Shown here piece by piece: positions 7,751 to 15,969 of a stretch of 17,674 bases of DNA. The notes beneath the pieces are model-generated. The model did not search any database. It was not told the origin of the DNA and saw only the letters and a program-made list of their open reading frames with translations. Each line of letters starts with the position of its first letter. Position 1 is the first letter of the stretch. A program made the translations under genes and the position numbers. Source of the DNA: Nitrospinota bacterium (GTDB taxonomy: Bacteria > Nitrospinota > Nitrospinia > UBA9942); the NCBI GenBank assembly GCA_016234205.1, contig JACRGN010000231.1:1-17674 (forward strand), given 5' to 3'.

Positions 7751-8278
7751 TTAAATAAACTTGATACTGCTGCTAAACAGTATCTCCACATTACCCACCT
7801 TGATAACATCCCCGCTTTGTAAATGGATAGAGGATACCCTCATTCCATTGTGAAATGTTCCATTCTTGCTTGCGAGGTCTTTAAGCAGAATCAGTGTTGG
7901 ACTCTTAACTTCTATACAGGCATGTTTTTTAGAAATCAGAGGGTCGTTGATAATAATATCTCCCTCTGTCCTTCCTATGATAGTGAGAGGCTTCTGCACT
8001 GATTTTTTTACCTCGGCGTCTTTTATTTTATAGGTAAGGATTATCTCGCAGTCCTTCGGGAATTCGGCTAGTACAAAATCACCATCCGCAGTAAAAACAT
8101 GCCCAATTACCGTAGAATCTTCTTTAGAAAAGTTATTGTCTTCTTTTGATGGCGAGAAAAAGAAAGAGTAGCCGCAGTTTTTGCAATTCAATTTTATGCT
8201 ATCGTGTTTGAGAAGCTTTTCAGAGGGGAGAATGTATTTCTTTTTACAGTTTGGGCATTCAATTGTTATTTGTTCCAT
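7751..8278 (-). CDS. MJ0042-type zinc-ribbon plus FHA-domain protein
   Basis: This 175-aa protein begins with a four-cysteine zinc ribbon of the MJ0042 type (CPNC 8-11, CKNC 32-35, ending in GYSFFF). A hydrophilic linker follows, then an FHA domain (about 97-168) with GR at 102-103, SKKH at 116-119 and ASKNGTFHNG at 136-145. All main phosphothreonine-contacting positions are kept. This ribbon is often found at the N-terminus of regulatory proteins in Desulfobacterota-like bacteria, but its ligand is unknown. It is the promoter-proximal gene of the four-gene signalling cluster. The ATG at 8278 is preferred over a TTG nine codons upstream (8305), because the ribbon then begins at the usual distance from the N-terminus. 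Both lie downstream of the promoter at 8327-8355. Confidence 0.9.
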   Translation of the reverse strand: MEQITIECPNCKKKYILPSEKLLKHDSIKLNCKNCGYSFFFSPSKEDNNFSKEDSTVIGHVFTADGDFVLAEFPKDCEIILTYKIKDAEVKKSVQKPLTIIGRTEGDIIINDPLISKKHACIEVKSPTLILLKDLASKNGTFHNGMRVSSIHLQSGDVIKVGNVEILFSSSIKFI

Positions 8279-8319
8279 ATATACTTTTTCTTGACGCTGA
8301 ATCAATTCGGCGGTAGTAT

Positions 8320-8328
8320 TGCTATAAT
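8320..8328 (+). promoter_or_regulatory. Extended -10 element, candidate purE promoter
   Basis: TGCTATAAT at 8320-8328 is a textbook extended -10. No good -35 lies 16-18 bp upstream; the nearest TTGACG (8291) is 26 bp away. It overlaps the divergent cluster promoter, so the two start sites could compete. Confidence 0.4.
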
Positions 8329-8355
8329 TATACGGAAAGTAAAAGGTTTGTTCAA
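8327..8355 (-). promoter_or_regulatory. Promoter of the FHA/cyclase/kinase cluster
   Basis: On the minus strand TTGAAC (8355-8350) is followed after exactly 17 bp by a perfect TATAAT (8332-8327). The leader would be about 40 nt. The -10 lies in the self-complementary TATAATTATA at 8323-8332, which also supplies a -10 in the opposite direction. Confidence 0.65.
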
Positions 8356-8371
8356 GAACAAAAACTTAATG

Positions 8372-8466
8372 GGACGCAGATAAATGCAGAAACTACGGAT
8401 TAACACAGATTAAAATCAAATCTTTTATCAAGCGTAAATCTTCTTTTTCTGCGTTAATCTGCGTCC
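8372..8466. repeat. Palindromic element, gaacgcag family, copy 2
   Basis: The arms 8372-8392 and 8446-8466 (ggacgcag...) match at 19 of 21 positions. The interior shares ctacggatta and later words with the copy at 7626-7736. It ends 16 bp before the purE start codon and would lie in the purE leader. Confidence 0.75.
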
Positions 8467-8482
8467 TGATTAATTTATTTTT

Positions 8483-8992
8483 ATGAAACCACTAATTGCG
8501 ATTGTTATGGGGAGTGATTCGGATTTGGCTGTAATGGAGGAGGCAGGGAAGGTTCTTGATTCTTTTGGCATCGGATATGAGATTACTATTGCCTCTGCAC
8601 ATCGTTCACCGGATAAGACAAGGGAATATATCCATTCAGCGGAGAAAAATGGAATAAAGATAATTATTGCAGGTGCAGGGTGGGCAGCCCATCTTGCGGG
8701 TGTCATTGCTGCAGAGACAACAATGCCTGTTATAGGTGTGCCGATAGATTCTTCACCTCTCCTCGGACTTGATTCTATCCTCTCAATACTTCAGATGCCT
8801 TCAGGTATCCCTGTTGCTGCAATGGCATTAGGAAAGGGAGGGGCAAAGAATGCAGCCATACTTGCTGTTCAGATTCTGGCTGTCAGTGATAAGTCCCTGC
8901 AGGATAAACTTAAGGCTTATAAGAAGAAACTATCAGACGAAGTGGAGGAGAAGGACAAAAAAATAAAATCCAAATATCAAAAAAATATTTAA
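8483..8992 (+). CDS. purE: N5-carboxyaminoimidazole ribonucleotide mutase
   Basis: PurE converts N5-CAIR to CAIR in purine synthesis. The 169-aa sequence shows the family landmarks in order: GSDSD (10-14), SAHRSP with catalytic His40 (38-43), GAGWAAHLAG (64-73) and MPSGIPVA (105-112), then the GAKNAAILA helix (120-128). The usual AAHLPG reads AAHLAG. The C-terminus (about 143-169) is a Lys/Glu-rich tail. purK is not adjacent; the next gene, cpoB, is convergent. The ATG at 8483 follows a T-rich stretch with no Shine-Dalgarno. An extended -10 at 8320-8328 is the best promoter candidate, leaving a long leader that contains the palindrome at 8372-8466. Confidence 0.97.
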   Translation: MKPLIAIVMGSDSDLAVMEEAGKVLDSFGIGYEITIASAHRSPDKTREYIHSAEKNGIKIIIAGAGWAAHLAGVIAAETTMPVIGVPIDSSPLLGLDSILSILQMPSGIPVAAMALGKGGAKNAAILAVQILAVSDKSLQDKLKAYKKKLSDEVEEKDKKIKSKYQKNI

Positions 8993-9017
8993 GAGTTTAC
9001 AGAGGGGGAAAATATAA

Positions 9018-9136
9018 TTTAACCACAGACTAACACAGATTTTCACAAGAGATGTCATTCTGAACGAAGTGAAGAATCTGGGTTTTAGATACTTCGCTTC
9101 GCTCAGTATGACACTTTGTGTCATCTTGTGGTTTCA
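9018..9136. repeat. Nested palindrome with a gtcattctgaacgaag core
   Basis: The inner arms 9054-9079 and 9087-9112 (gtcattctgaacgaagtgaa...) match at 22 of 26 positions with a 7-nt loop, a strong stem. Outer words aaccacag/cacaagag and atcttgtggtttc flank it. The core resembles a repeat (gtcattctgagcgaag type) that I recall as widespread in metagenome-derived genomes. It separates the convergent purE and cpoB genes and could end transcripts from both sides, although there is no T-run of intrinsic-terminator type. Confidence 0.75.
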
Positions 9137-9164
9137 TCATTCTTTTCCTTCGTGAACTTCGTGG

Positions 9165-10439
9165 TTAATCGTGTTTTCGCTCTTTTTTAGCCTTTTTAAC
9201 CTCTTTACCTTTAACAGGTTTTTCCGTTGATTTTAGCCTTTCCTTTGCAAGTCTTGCCTCGTCAGAATTTGGATGTTTTTCTATAATCTCTTTAAGCTGT
9301 GCTGTCGCCTCGGTCGTTTTATTAAGTTTGATTTTTGAATAGGCTATCTTCAACATGGCACTCGGCACCTTTGGATTCTTAGGATATTTGTTAATTACCT
9401 CACTAAACTCTGATATTGCCATTTCATAATCCATTGTGCTGTAATAACATTCGGCTATCCAGTACTGGGAATTGCCTGCAAGCTCTGTGTCTGGAAAATT
9501 CTCAATATAGTTTCTGAATCCTGATATTGATAGCTGAAAACTCCCTTTGAGATAATCGCTATAGGCAGTTTTATATACCTCTTCAGGTTTTAGTGCGACA
9601 ATAGGAAGCGACTCGGTTACAGCAGGTTCTTTTGCTGGAGAGGGTAGCTCTGTAACCTCTTTCTGTGGAAGAAGCGGTGTTTCCGGTATTTTATTCTCTT
9701 CTTTTTTATCTTCAGTGGGAGTTTCTGGCCCTTCTTTTTCTTTTGAAGGGGGAGATATTTTTGTATCCTTCTTCTTTAGCTGTTCTTTTCCCTTTCCGGC
9801 GAGCACCTTAAATTTCTCATTTAAAGAATTTATTTCTGTCTTTACTCCCACCAAATCTGTTTGTAGAGAGACTAATCCTGCCTGCAGGGAGACTAATCCT
9901 GACCCTATGGAATTTACTTTTTGGTGTATTTCTTTTACTGTTAGATCCTCCTTTTTGCCCTTTTCAGCAGCAGCCTTGTATATGTCTGAAAGCTGTGCAA
10001 GTCTCACATCAATGGAATCAAGCCTCTGATTAAGATTGCTTATGCGATAGACATATTCATCTATCTTTGAGGTGACCTGCTGGAGGCCGTCGCTTAAATT
10101 ATCCATATCAGTCCTTAAATCAGCCTGATTTTTTCTGCTTGTTTCCAGAACCCTGTCTATATTGGAGAGAATCTTTTTGATGTCGGTCTGTTCTGTTCGT
10201 GTTTCTTCCACCACACCTGTCTTCTGGCTTATATTTTTTAATTCAACCGACAGCTTGCCAATTTCAGAATTTATTTTACCAAGCTCAGAATTTAATTTAC
10301 CCATCTCTAAGTTTATCTCTTTTATGTTTTTCTGGAGGATGTCCATCTCTTTGGATGAGACACAAGCGGTTAAAAACAAAAAGCAGAATAGAAAGAAAAG
10401 AGGTTGAGAAGTTATGAAACTGATCTTGGTTTTATTCAT
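9165..10439 (-). CDS. cpoB: Tol-Pal accessory protein CpoB/YbgF, lipoprotein form
   Basis: This 424-aa periplasmic protein is probably lipid-anchored: a hydrophobic signal segment (about 14-25) ends in the lipobox LTAC (Cys26), and Val at +2 favours the outer membrane. Residues 30-215 form a long heptad-rich coiled coil; 228-284 are Pro/Glu/Lys-rich linker; 285-405 are three TPR-like repeats with the YbgF signature (YWIAECYYS at 326-334, KYPKNPKVPSAMLKIAYSK at 351-369). The protein ends in a basic tail. In E. coli the homologue links Tol-Pal energy to septal peptidoglycan synthesis, but is shorter and not lipidated. It is the last gene of the tol operon, 147 bp after pal. A repeated LVSLQ.(G/D)LV segment at 182-197 reflects a small internal duplication in the coil. 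The stop codon touches a gtgaacttcgtggtt word. The ATG has no Shine-Dalgarno. Confidence 0.93.
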   Translation of the reverse strand: MNKTKISFITSQPLFFLFCFLFLTACVSSKEMDILQKNIKEINLEMGKLNSELGKINSEIGKLSVELKNISQKTGVVEETRTEQTDIKKILSNIDRVLETSRKNQADLRTDMDNLSDGLQQVTSKIDEYVYRISNLNQRLDSIDVRLAQLSDIYKAAAEKGKKEDLTVKEIHQKVNSIGSGLVSLQAGLVSLQTDLVGVKTEINSLNEKFKVLAGKGKEQLKKKDTKISPPSKEKEGPETPTEDKKEENKIPETPLLPQKEVTELPSPAKEPAVTESLPIVALKPEEVYKTAYSDYLKGSFQLSISGFRNYIENFPDTELAGNSQYWIAECYYSTMDYEMAISEFSEVINKYPKNPKVPSAMLKIAYSKIKLNKTTEATAQLKEIIEKHPNSDEARLAKERLKSTEKPVKGKEVKKAKKERKHD

Positions 10440-10464
10440 GTATAGAAAAAATTAAAAAAGACGT

Positions 10465-10570
10465 AAGGAGAAATGGAGAGGTAAGAAGAAATGGAGAAAA
10501 AATCTTTAAAATTATTTTTTTAAAAAACTTATATTCCCCCTTTTTCCCAATTTCCCCATTTCTTCTTAAT
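10465..10570. repeat. Imperfect palindrome (aggagaaatgg words) between pal and cpoB
   Basis: The purine arm at 10465-10499 holds two tandem (a)gaagaaatggag words. The pyrimidine arm at 10541-10570 pairs best with the inner word. It is the same family as the element at 6544-6639. Confidence 0.65.
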
Positions 10571-10586
10571 ATTTTTGTTTTTGTTC

Positions 10587-11291
10587 TTACTTTGTAATAA
10601 CAAGGAAGTGCGCTCTTCTGTTCTTTGCCCACGCATCCTCACTGTGATTAGGGTCTATAGGAAGTTCCTCACCGTAGCTTATTGTGTAAATTCTGTCGGC
10701 AGATATGCCTAAGGAAATTAAATATTTCTTTGTTGACATTGCCCTTCTCTCTCCGAGTGCGAGGTTGTATTCCGCAGTCCCCCTTTCATCGCAGTGTCCT
10801 TCTATCTGAATCTTTATATCAGGGTTTTTTTGCAGCCAGTCTGCATTTTTCTGTAGTGTCTCCCTTGTATCGGTTTTAATATCGGATTTATCAAAATCAA
10901 AATGTATATCCTCTAATTGAGGTGCTGCCTTTGTCTCAGCCTCCCTTGCTATCTGAGGCTTTATTTCACCCTCCGCTTCTTTTAGTTTTTCCTCCTCAAT
11001 TCGCTTTCTCTCCTCTTCTGTTTTTAATCTTGCTTCCTCCCCAGCCTTTAATCTTGCCTCCTCTTCGGCCCTTTTCATCTCCTCTTCTTTTAATCTTTTT
11101 TCCTCTTCCTTTTTTAATTTTTTTTCTTCTTCAGCTTTTAATCTTGCCTCCTCGGCAGCCCTCTCATCTTCTTTCATTATTGCTGCCTGATCTACCTTTG
11201 CCTTCTTGGGTGCACATGAATTAATAAAAACAGATACTGAAAAGACAATAAACATGACAGCTAATAAATACTTCACATTATTCTTCACCAT
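10587..11291 (-). CDS. pal: Peptidoglycan-associated lipoprotein Pal with an extended charged helix
   Basis: Pal ties the outer membrane to peptidoglycan and is the terminal partner of the Tol machine. The 234-aa protein has a signal segment (8-25) ending in lipobox NSC (Cys26). The OmpA-like domain (about 127-234) carries GHCDERGTAEYN (165-176), with diaminopimelate-binding Asp168 and Arg183, and the Pal ending KNRRAHF (223-229). Between them, residues about 39-120 are almost wholly Glu, Lys, Arg and Ala, predicted as one long single alpha-helix of repeated E-E-x-R-L-K units; typical Pal proteins of about 170-190 aa have a much shorter linker. A strong Shine-Dalgarno (GGGAGGT, 11303-11297) lies 5 nt before the ATG. 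It lies between tolB and cpoB. Confidence 0.96.
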   Translation of the reverse strand: MVKNNVKYLLAVMFIVFSVSVFINSCAPKKAKVDQAAIMKEDERAAEEARLKAEEEKKLKKEEEKRLKEEEMKRAEEEARLKAGEEARLKTEEERKRIEEEKLKEAEGEIKPQIAREAETKAAPQLEDIHFDFDKSDIKTDTRETLQKNADWLQKNPDIKIQIEGHCDERGTAEYNLALGERRAMSTKKYLISLGISADRIYTISYGEELPIDPNHSEDAWAKNRRAHFLVITK

Positions 11292-11296
11292 CTCAA

Positions 11297-11303
11297 ACCT
11301 CCC
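11297..11303 (-). promoter_or_regulatory. Strong Shine-Dalgarno of pal
   Basis: GGGAGGT on the minus strand, 5 nt before the ATG. It is one of only three clear ribosome sites in the window, which fits a need for high Pal synthesis. Confidence 0.75.
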
Positions 11304-11312
11304 TTCAAAAAT

Positions 11313-11391
11313 AGTGGTTAGTGGTCAGTGGTCAGTTTGACAAACATTAGTCATCATTTTACTGATAACTACTCACTGTCCACTGATCACT
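11313..11391. repeat. Imperfect palindrome (agtggtc words) between tolB and pal
   Basis: The arms 11313-11336 and 11368-11391 match at 18 of 24 positions. The loop carries further tagtcatca-type partial words. It ends 3 bp from the tolB stop codon. Confidence 0.65.
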
Positions 11392-11393
11392 GT

Positions 11394-12750
<1,357 letters not shown>

Positions 12751-12758
<8 letters not shown>

Positions 12759-13623
12759 TTTTCTTGTATTCAAATCCAAAGTGAATTATGAGATAGTCCT
12801 CTCCAAAATCTTTTGGCAGCGGCGGGAGAGGGGCGGAAGATAATACAGCCCTGAGGGCGGAGTTGTCAAAGGGAGGGAAGCCTGATGACCTTTCAATCTC
12901 TGCCCTTTCTATCCTCCCATTTCTCAAAATTTTAAATTTTATTATAACCTTATTAATCTCTCCTGAAAGAATTTCCACTTCAAGTGTGCTCCATCTGTTC
13001 TCAATTTTATTCTTAATGCCGATTAAATACCACTCATAGGGAAACTCCTTTGTGTCCAGAGAAATATCGCCTACCGGCGGCGAAATAGATGCAACAGCTT
13101 CATCTGTTTTTTTAATTGATAGAGGGGATTGAACAGGTGGAGGTATATATGCCTCCTCTCGTTTTTTTGCTGTTTCCTTCATCTTATCACGGACAGTAAT
13201 TGATTCAGTCTCTTTTTTCTTTTGAACCGACTCCCTCTCTTTCTTTTTGGATTTTTCTTTTAAATCTTTCTGTTTCTTTTTTACTGGAGCGGCTTTGATT
13301 TCTTCAGGTTTTGTAATAATCGGCTCAGGTGGCTTGACAGGCTCTTCTATTGCAGGTGCCAGCCGGGGAATTATTGCAGGCTCTGCAGGTGCTACTGCAA
13401 CATCCTGAATTGGGCTCTGGACAGCCTTCTTCCTTTTCGGAAGCTCAACTAATGTAACCTTATAAGAGGTAATATAACTCCTCTTTTTTTCAGAAAGAAG
13501 CCCTGGTGAAAAAAGGAGGATGCCTATTATCATGAGATGAAAGAACAGTGAAAATATAAATGACTTTCCCGTTTCAAATGGAGTATCAATCTCAGTTATC
13601 TTTATCCTGTAATGAGTAACCAT
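12751..13623 (-). CDS. tolA: TolA/TonB-type energy-transducing protein
   Basis: This 290-aa inner-membrane protein spans the periplasm to pass proton-motive energy from TolQ-TolR to TolB/Pal. It has a short cytoplasmic N-terminus, one transmembrane helix (about 21-41) with the coupling motif Ser25-x-x-x-His29, a Pro/Lys/Glu-rich periplasmic spacer (about 60-165) and a TonB/TolA C-terminal domain (about 195-285, with KNKIENRWS and a terminal FGFEY strand). The spacer mixes TonB-like Pro-Glu and TolA-like Lys-rich helical parts, so the sequence alone does not separate tolA from tonB; its place between tolR and tolB decides for tolA. It begins 27 bp after tolR and its stop codon overlaps the tolB start. 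The ATG at 13623 has no clear Shine-Dalgarno. Confidence 0.88.
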
Positions 13624-13650
13624 AATAAGCTGTTTGAACCGTTTAAACCG

Positions 13651-14058
13651 CTACTCTGTTGCCTCTGTTACCATATTAATCTTATCAATTCCTGCATTTT
13701 TTATCTTTGACATGATTTTTACTACAAATCCATAGGAGAGTTCTTTGTCTGCCCTTAAAAATATCTCTTTATCAGGTTTTAATGAGTATGTATCTTTCAG
13801 GACTGATTCTATTTCATCCATTGATATTCTTTTTTCATTAAAATATATTTCTTCCCCTTTGTTGACAGTGATAGCTGACCTTTCAATTGCCTCAACATCC
13901 TTTGCCGGTTCTTTCGGAAGGTCAACATCAATACCTTTTTCTAACAGGGGGGTTGTTACCATGAATATTACCAAGAGGACAAGCATTACATCTACAAATG
14001 GGGTGACATTTATCTCCGAAAGGGTAGTTGTTATCCTTCTTTTATTCAGTTCAGGCAT
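13651..14058 (-). CDS. tolR: Tol-Pal proton-channel subunit TolR (ExbD family)
   Basis: This 135-aa protein has a single transmembrane helix (about 19-37) in the family segment EINVTPFVDVMLVLLVIF, with the proton-carrying Asp23, followed by a periplasmic ExbD/TolR domain. It forms the stator with TolQ. The frame extends upstream to an ATG at 14094, but those 12 codons (ending VIRVLNAF) are palindrome sequence. The start at 14058 (MPELNKRR) gives the usual short basic N-terminus, so I prefer it. It lies 136 bp after tolQ and 27 bp before tolA. Confidence 0.93.
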   Translation of the reverse strand: MPELNKRRITTTLSEINVTPFVDVMLVLLVIFMVTTPLLEKGIDVDLPKEPAKDVEAIERSAITVNKGEEIYFNEKRISMDEIESVLKDTYSLKPDKEIFLRADKELSYGFVVKIMSKIKNAGIDKINMVTEATE

Positions 14059-14069
14059 AAAAGCATTTA

Positions 14070-14181
14070 GAACACGAATTACACGAATATACAAATGGCA
14101 CGAATAGGAAGTAAATCAAAACCAAATTATTTTCTCTATGAATTAATTCGTGTAATTCGTCCATTCGTGTCATTTGTGTTC
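14070..14181. repeat. Imperfect palindrome (acacgaat words) between tolQ and tolR
   Basis: The arms 14070-14106 and 14145-14181 (gaacac...cacgaat) match at 29 of 37 positions. It reaches to within 12 bp of the chosen tolR start and provides an alternative upstream ATG. A tcaggcat word occurs at both outer flanks. Confidence 0.7.
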
Positions 14182-14194
14182 AGGCATTTTGTTC

Positions 14195-14908
14195 TCATTT
14201 CTTTAAGAAATTCTTCTCAATCAATAAGAGAAAATCAAGTGTGAAGTTATCCATCTCGTTTGCTGTGACCCTTACCCTGTTTACAAAATGATTATAAAAG
14301 ATGACAGCAGGAACTGCAGCGGCAAGCCCGGCGGCAGTGGCAATTAATGCCTCTGATATTCCAGGGGCAACAACGGATATACTTGCCGAGCCCTTTACCC
14401 CTATTCCCTGAAAGGCTGTCATTACCCCCCAGACTGTTCCAAAGAGACCTATGAATGGGGTGGTGCTTCCTGTTGTTGCAAGAAAGGTAAGTGATTTTTC
14501 CAGCCGTGTTATCTCCTGCAATGTTATCTGAGAAAGCATCCTATTGATTCTGTCAAGACTTTCTATTACAACCTTTTTTCCTTCAGGCGACTGCCCATCT
14601 GGAGCAGATGCCTTTGCACTTGTTACCAATTCGTTATATCCTGCTATAAAGAGTTTTGCCACAGGGCTATTTTTTAAGTTCTTGCCTACTGCATATATGT
14701 TTGCAAGATTACCCTTTTTTGAATATGTCTCGTAAAATTTTTCTGTCTCCCTTCTGGACTGTCTTAATATCTTGAACTTCTTTATAATTATAGCCCATGA
14801 AATTATAGAAAATAGCATCAGTATCAATAATACTGCCTTTCCCACAGGTCCAGCATGGGCAATCATTTCATAGATACTTCCTTTAAAACCGTAATCAAAT
14901 ATTGACAT
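14195..14908 (-). CDS. tolQ: Tol-Pal proton-channel subunit TolQ (ExbB family)
   Basis: This 237-aa inner-membrane protein has three predicted transmembrane helices (about 23-43, 141-167, 183-206). The hallmark regions are TTGSTTPFIGLFGTVWGVM (145-163) and PGISEALIATAAGLAAAVPA (182-201), with channel-lining polar Thr/Ser residues typical of TolQ/ExbB/MotA. It pairs with TolR to convert proton flow into movement of TolA. It heads the tol genes proper and lies 69 bp downstream of the GNAT gene, with a stable hairpin between them. The ATG at 14908 has no Shine-Dalgarno. Confidence 0.96.
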   Translation of the reverse strand: MSIFDYGFKGSIYEMIAHAGPVGKAVLLILMLFSIISWAIIIKKFKILRQSRRETEKFYETYSKKGNLANIYAVGKNLKNSPVAKLFIAGYNELVTSAKASAPDGQSPEGKKVVIESLDRINRMLSQITLQEITRLEKSLTFLATTGSTTPFIGLFGTVWGVMTAFQGIGVKGSASISVVAPGISEALIATAAGLAAAVPAVIFYNHFVNRVRVTANEMDNFTLDFLLLIEKNFLKK

Positions 14909-14918
14909 AGTTATAATT

Positions 14919-14977
14919 AAGGCTGAGGTTAAGGTTTAGGTTCAGAAAATCTCAGCCTCAACCTTGACCTTAACCTT
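14919..14977. repeat. Hairpin (aaggtt words) between the GNAT gene and tolQ
   Basis: The arms 14919-14945 and 14951-14977 are 27 nt each with a 5-nt loop. 21 of 27 positions pair, and 24 if G-U pairs are allowed. It starts directly after the GNAT stop codon and ends 11 bp before the tolQ ATG. With no T-run it is more likely a processing or attenuation structure than a full terminator. Confidence 0.75.
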
Positions 14978-15433
14978 TTAATCATTAATCTCGTATATCA
15001 GTGCAGTTTCATCGCAAGATGGAAACTTCGGGCATTTTACACAATCTCCCCATATCTTGTGGGGGAACTGTGCCTTATCAACTATCTTAAATCCCATCTT
15101 TTCAAAAAATTTAGGCACATAGGTGAGTGTAAATACCTTTTTAATGCCCAGTTCCTTTGCCTCTCTCATACATTCCCTGACGAGTTCAGACCCTATACCC
15201 TTTCTGCTGTTCTTCTCCTTTACCGCCAGAGACCTTATCTCTGCAAGGTCCTCCCAGTCAATATGGAGTGACGAGACCGCTATGATCTCGCCATCTATTT
15301 CATATACTATAAAATCCCTGATATTCTCATAGAGTTCATTTATTGAACGATAGAGCATCTCACCCCTGTCTGCATAAAAATTTATTATAGAGATAATCTC
15401 CTTCGCATCTTTAATCAATGCCTTTCTTATCAT
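14978..15433 (-). CDS. GNAT N-acetyltransferase of the short N-acetylglutamate synthase type
   Basis: This 151-aa protein has a single GNAT domain. The acetyl-CoA binding region reads IRSLAVKEKNSRKGIGSELV (66-85), with the Q/RxxGxG/A-type loop RKGIG. The C-terminal part FTLTYVPKFFEKMGF (101-115) followed by PHKIWGDCVKCPKFPSCDE (123-141) matches the short ArgA-like N-acetylglutamate synthases known from several phyla, which would start arginine synthesis from glutamate. The three cysteines may bind metal, but I cannot show this. It is the first gene behind the promoter at 15625-15653 and precedes tolQ, an odd partner for arginine synthesis. A TGAGGA site lies 3 nt before the ATG. argA is the most likely name, but substrate specificity is not proven by sequence. 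Confidence 0.88.
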   Translation of the reverse strand: MIRKALIKDAKEIISIINFYADRGEMLYRSINELYENIRDFIVYEIDGEIIAVSSLHIDWEDLAEIRSLAVKEKNSRKGIGSELVRECMREAKELGIKKVFTLTYVPKFFEKMGFKIVDKAQFPHKIWGDCVKCPKFPSCDETALIYEIND

Positions 15434-15468
15434 TTGTCCTCATTCCTTATTATAGGAAATTATGAAAG

Positions 15469-15564
15469 TAACCACAAGATTTCACAAGATGGACACAAGA
15501 TAACGAGGAGAAATGGCTAAGAATAAGATTTTAAAATCTGTGTTAATCTGTGTAATCTGTGGTT
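15469..15564. repeat. Imperfect palindrome (cacagatt/cacaagat words)
   Basis: The arm at 15469-15501 (aaccacaagat...) pairs loosely with 15535-15564 (...aatctgtggttt). A small exact palindrome, agattttaaaatct, lies beside the right arm. It would be transcribed in the leader of the GNAT/tol operon. Confidence 0.6.
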
Positions 15565-15624
15565 TCATTAGTTTTTTTGTTTAAATTCTCCTTTAAAATA
15601 TTTTACCATAAAAAATGTAGAGTC

Positions 15625-15653
15625 AATATATACTCTCTGATTTTTATTGTCAA
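15625..15653 (-). promoter_or_regulatory. Promoter of the GNAT-tol-pal operon
   Basis: On the minus strand a perfect TTGACA (15653-15648) is separated by 17 bp from TATATT (15630-15625). The leader to the GNAT start would be about 185 nt and contains the palindrome at 15469-15564. No comparable promoter was seen between the genes downstream. Confidence 0.7.
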
Positions 15654-15703
15654 TGAAATGTATGAGTTAGAAAATCTTAATCTGTAATCAGAACAAAAAC
15701 ATT

Positions 15704-15812
15704 CCACAAAGACATCAAGATACGAAACACAAAGATAACCCCTCACCCACCCTCCCCTTTGTAAGGGGAGGGAAAGGGTGGAGTAGTTCTTTGTGCCTTT
15801 GTGTCTTGGTGG
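15704..15812. repeat. Nested palindrome (cacaaag outside, C/G-rich core)
   Basis: The core cacccaccctcccctt (15744-15759) pairs with 15763-15780 across a 3-nt loop, with a 2-base bulge. The outer arms 15704-15735 and 15788-15812 carry ccacaaagac-type words. It belongs to neither transcript under the predicted promoters. Confidence 0.7.
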
Positions 15813-15852
15813 TTAATAATTTCCTATACATTAAAAAAACATTAAAAAACTC

Positions 15853-15880
15853 TTGACAAAATATTTTATGGTGGTATATT
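15853..15880 (+). promoter_or_regulatory. Promoter of the caspase locus
   Basis: A perfect TTGACA (15853-15858), a 16-bp spacer and TATATT (15875-15880). Transcription would start near 15888 and run through the hairpin at 15902-15955 to the AGGAGGG/ATG at 15970-15986. Confidence 0.7.
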
Positions 15881-15901
15881 TCCCCCATTAAATAAAGATG
15901 T

Positions 15902-15955
15902 AAGTTGCAAGATTCAAGATTCAAGATTTTACTTGAAACTTGCAGCATGCAACTT
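15902..15955. repeat. Hairpin (aagttgca/attcaag words) in the caspase leader
   Basis: The arms 15902-15925 and 15932-15955 match at 20 of 24 positions with a 6-nt loop. It lies between the promoter and the ribosome site of the caspase locus. Confidence 0.7.
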
Positions 15956-15969
15956 GAAACATTAGATTT

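Noticed and set aside
7626..8466. CRISPR array
   Set aside because: Repeat words recur, but units are inverted, unequal and unevenly spaced, with no constant spacer length and no cas genes.
9054..9112. Intrinsic terminator
   Set aside because: The stem is strong, but neither strand has a T-run after it, so rho-independent termination is not supported.
10432..10632. 66-codon open frame between pal and cpoB (minus)
   Set aside because: It is encoded by the aggagaaatgg palindrome and overlaps the pal 3' end. Its hydrophobic part is only the pyrimidine arm read as Phe/Leu/Ser.
15715..15948. 77-codon open frame on the minus strand
   Set aside because: It lies wholly in the cacaaag/C-G nested palindrome and promoter region and translates repeat words; it has no family pattern or ribosome site.
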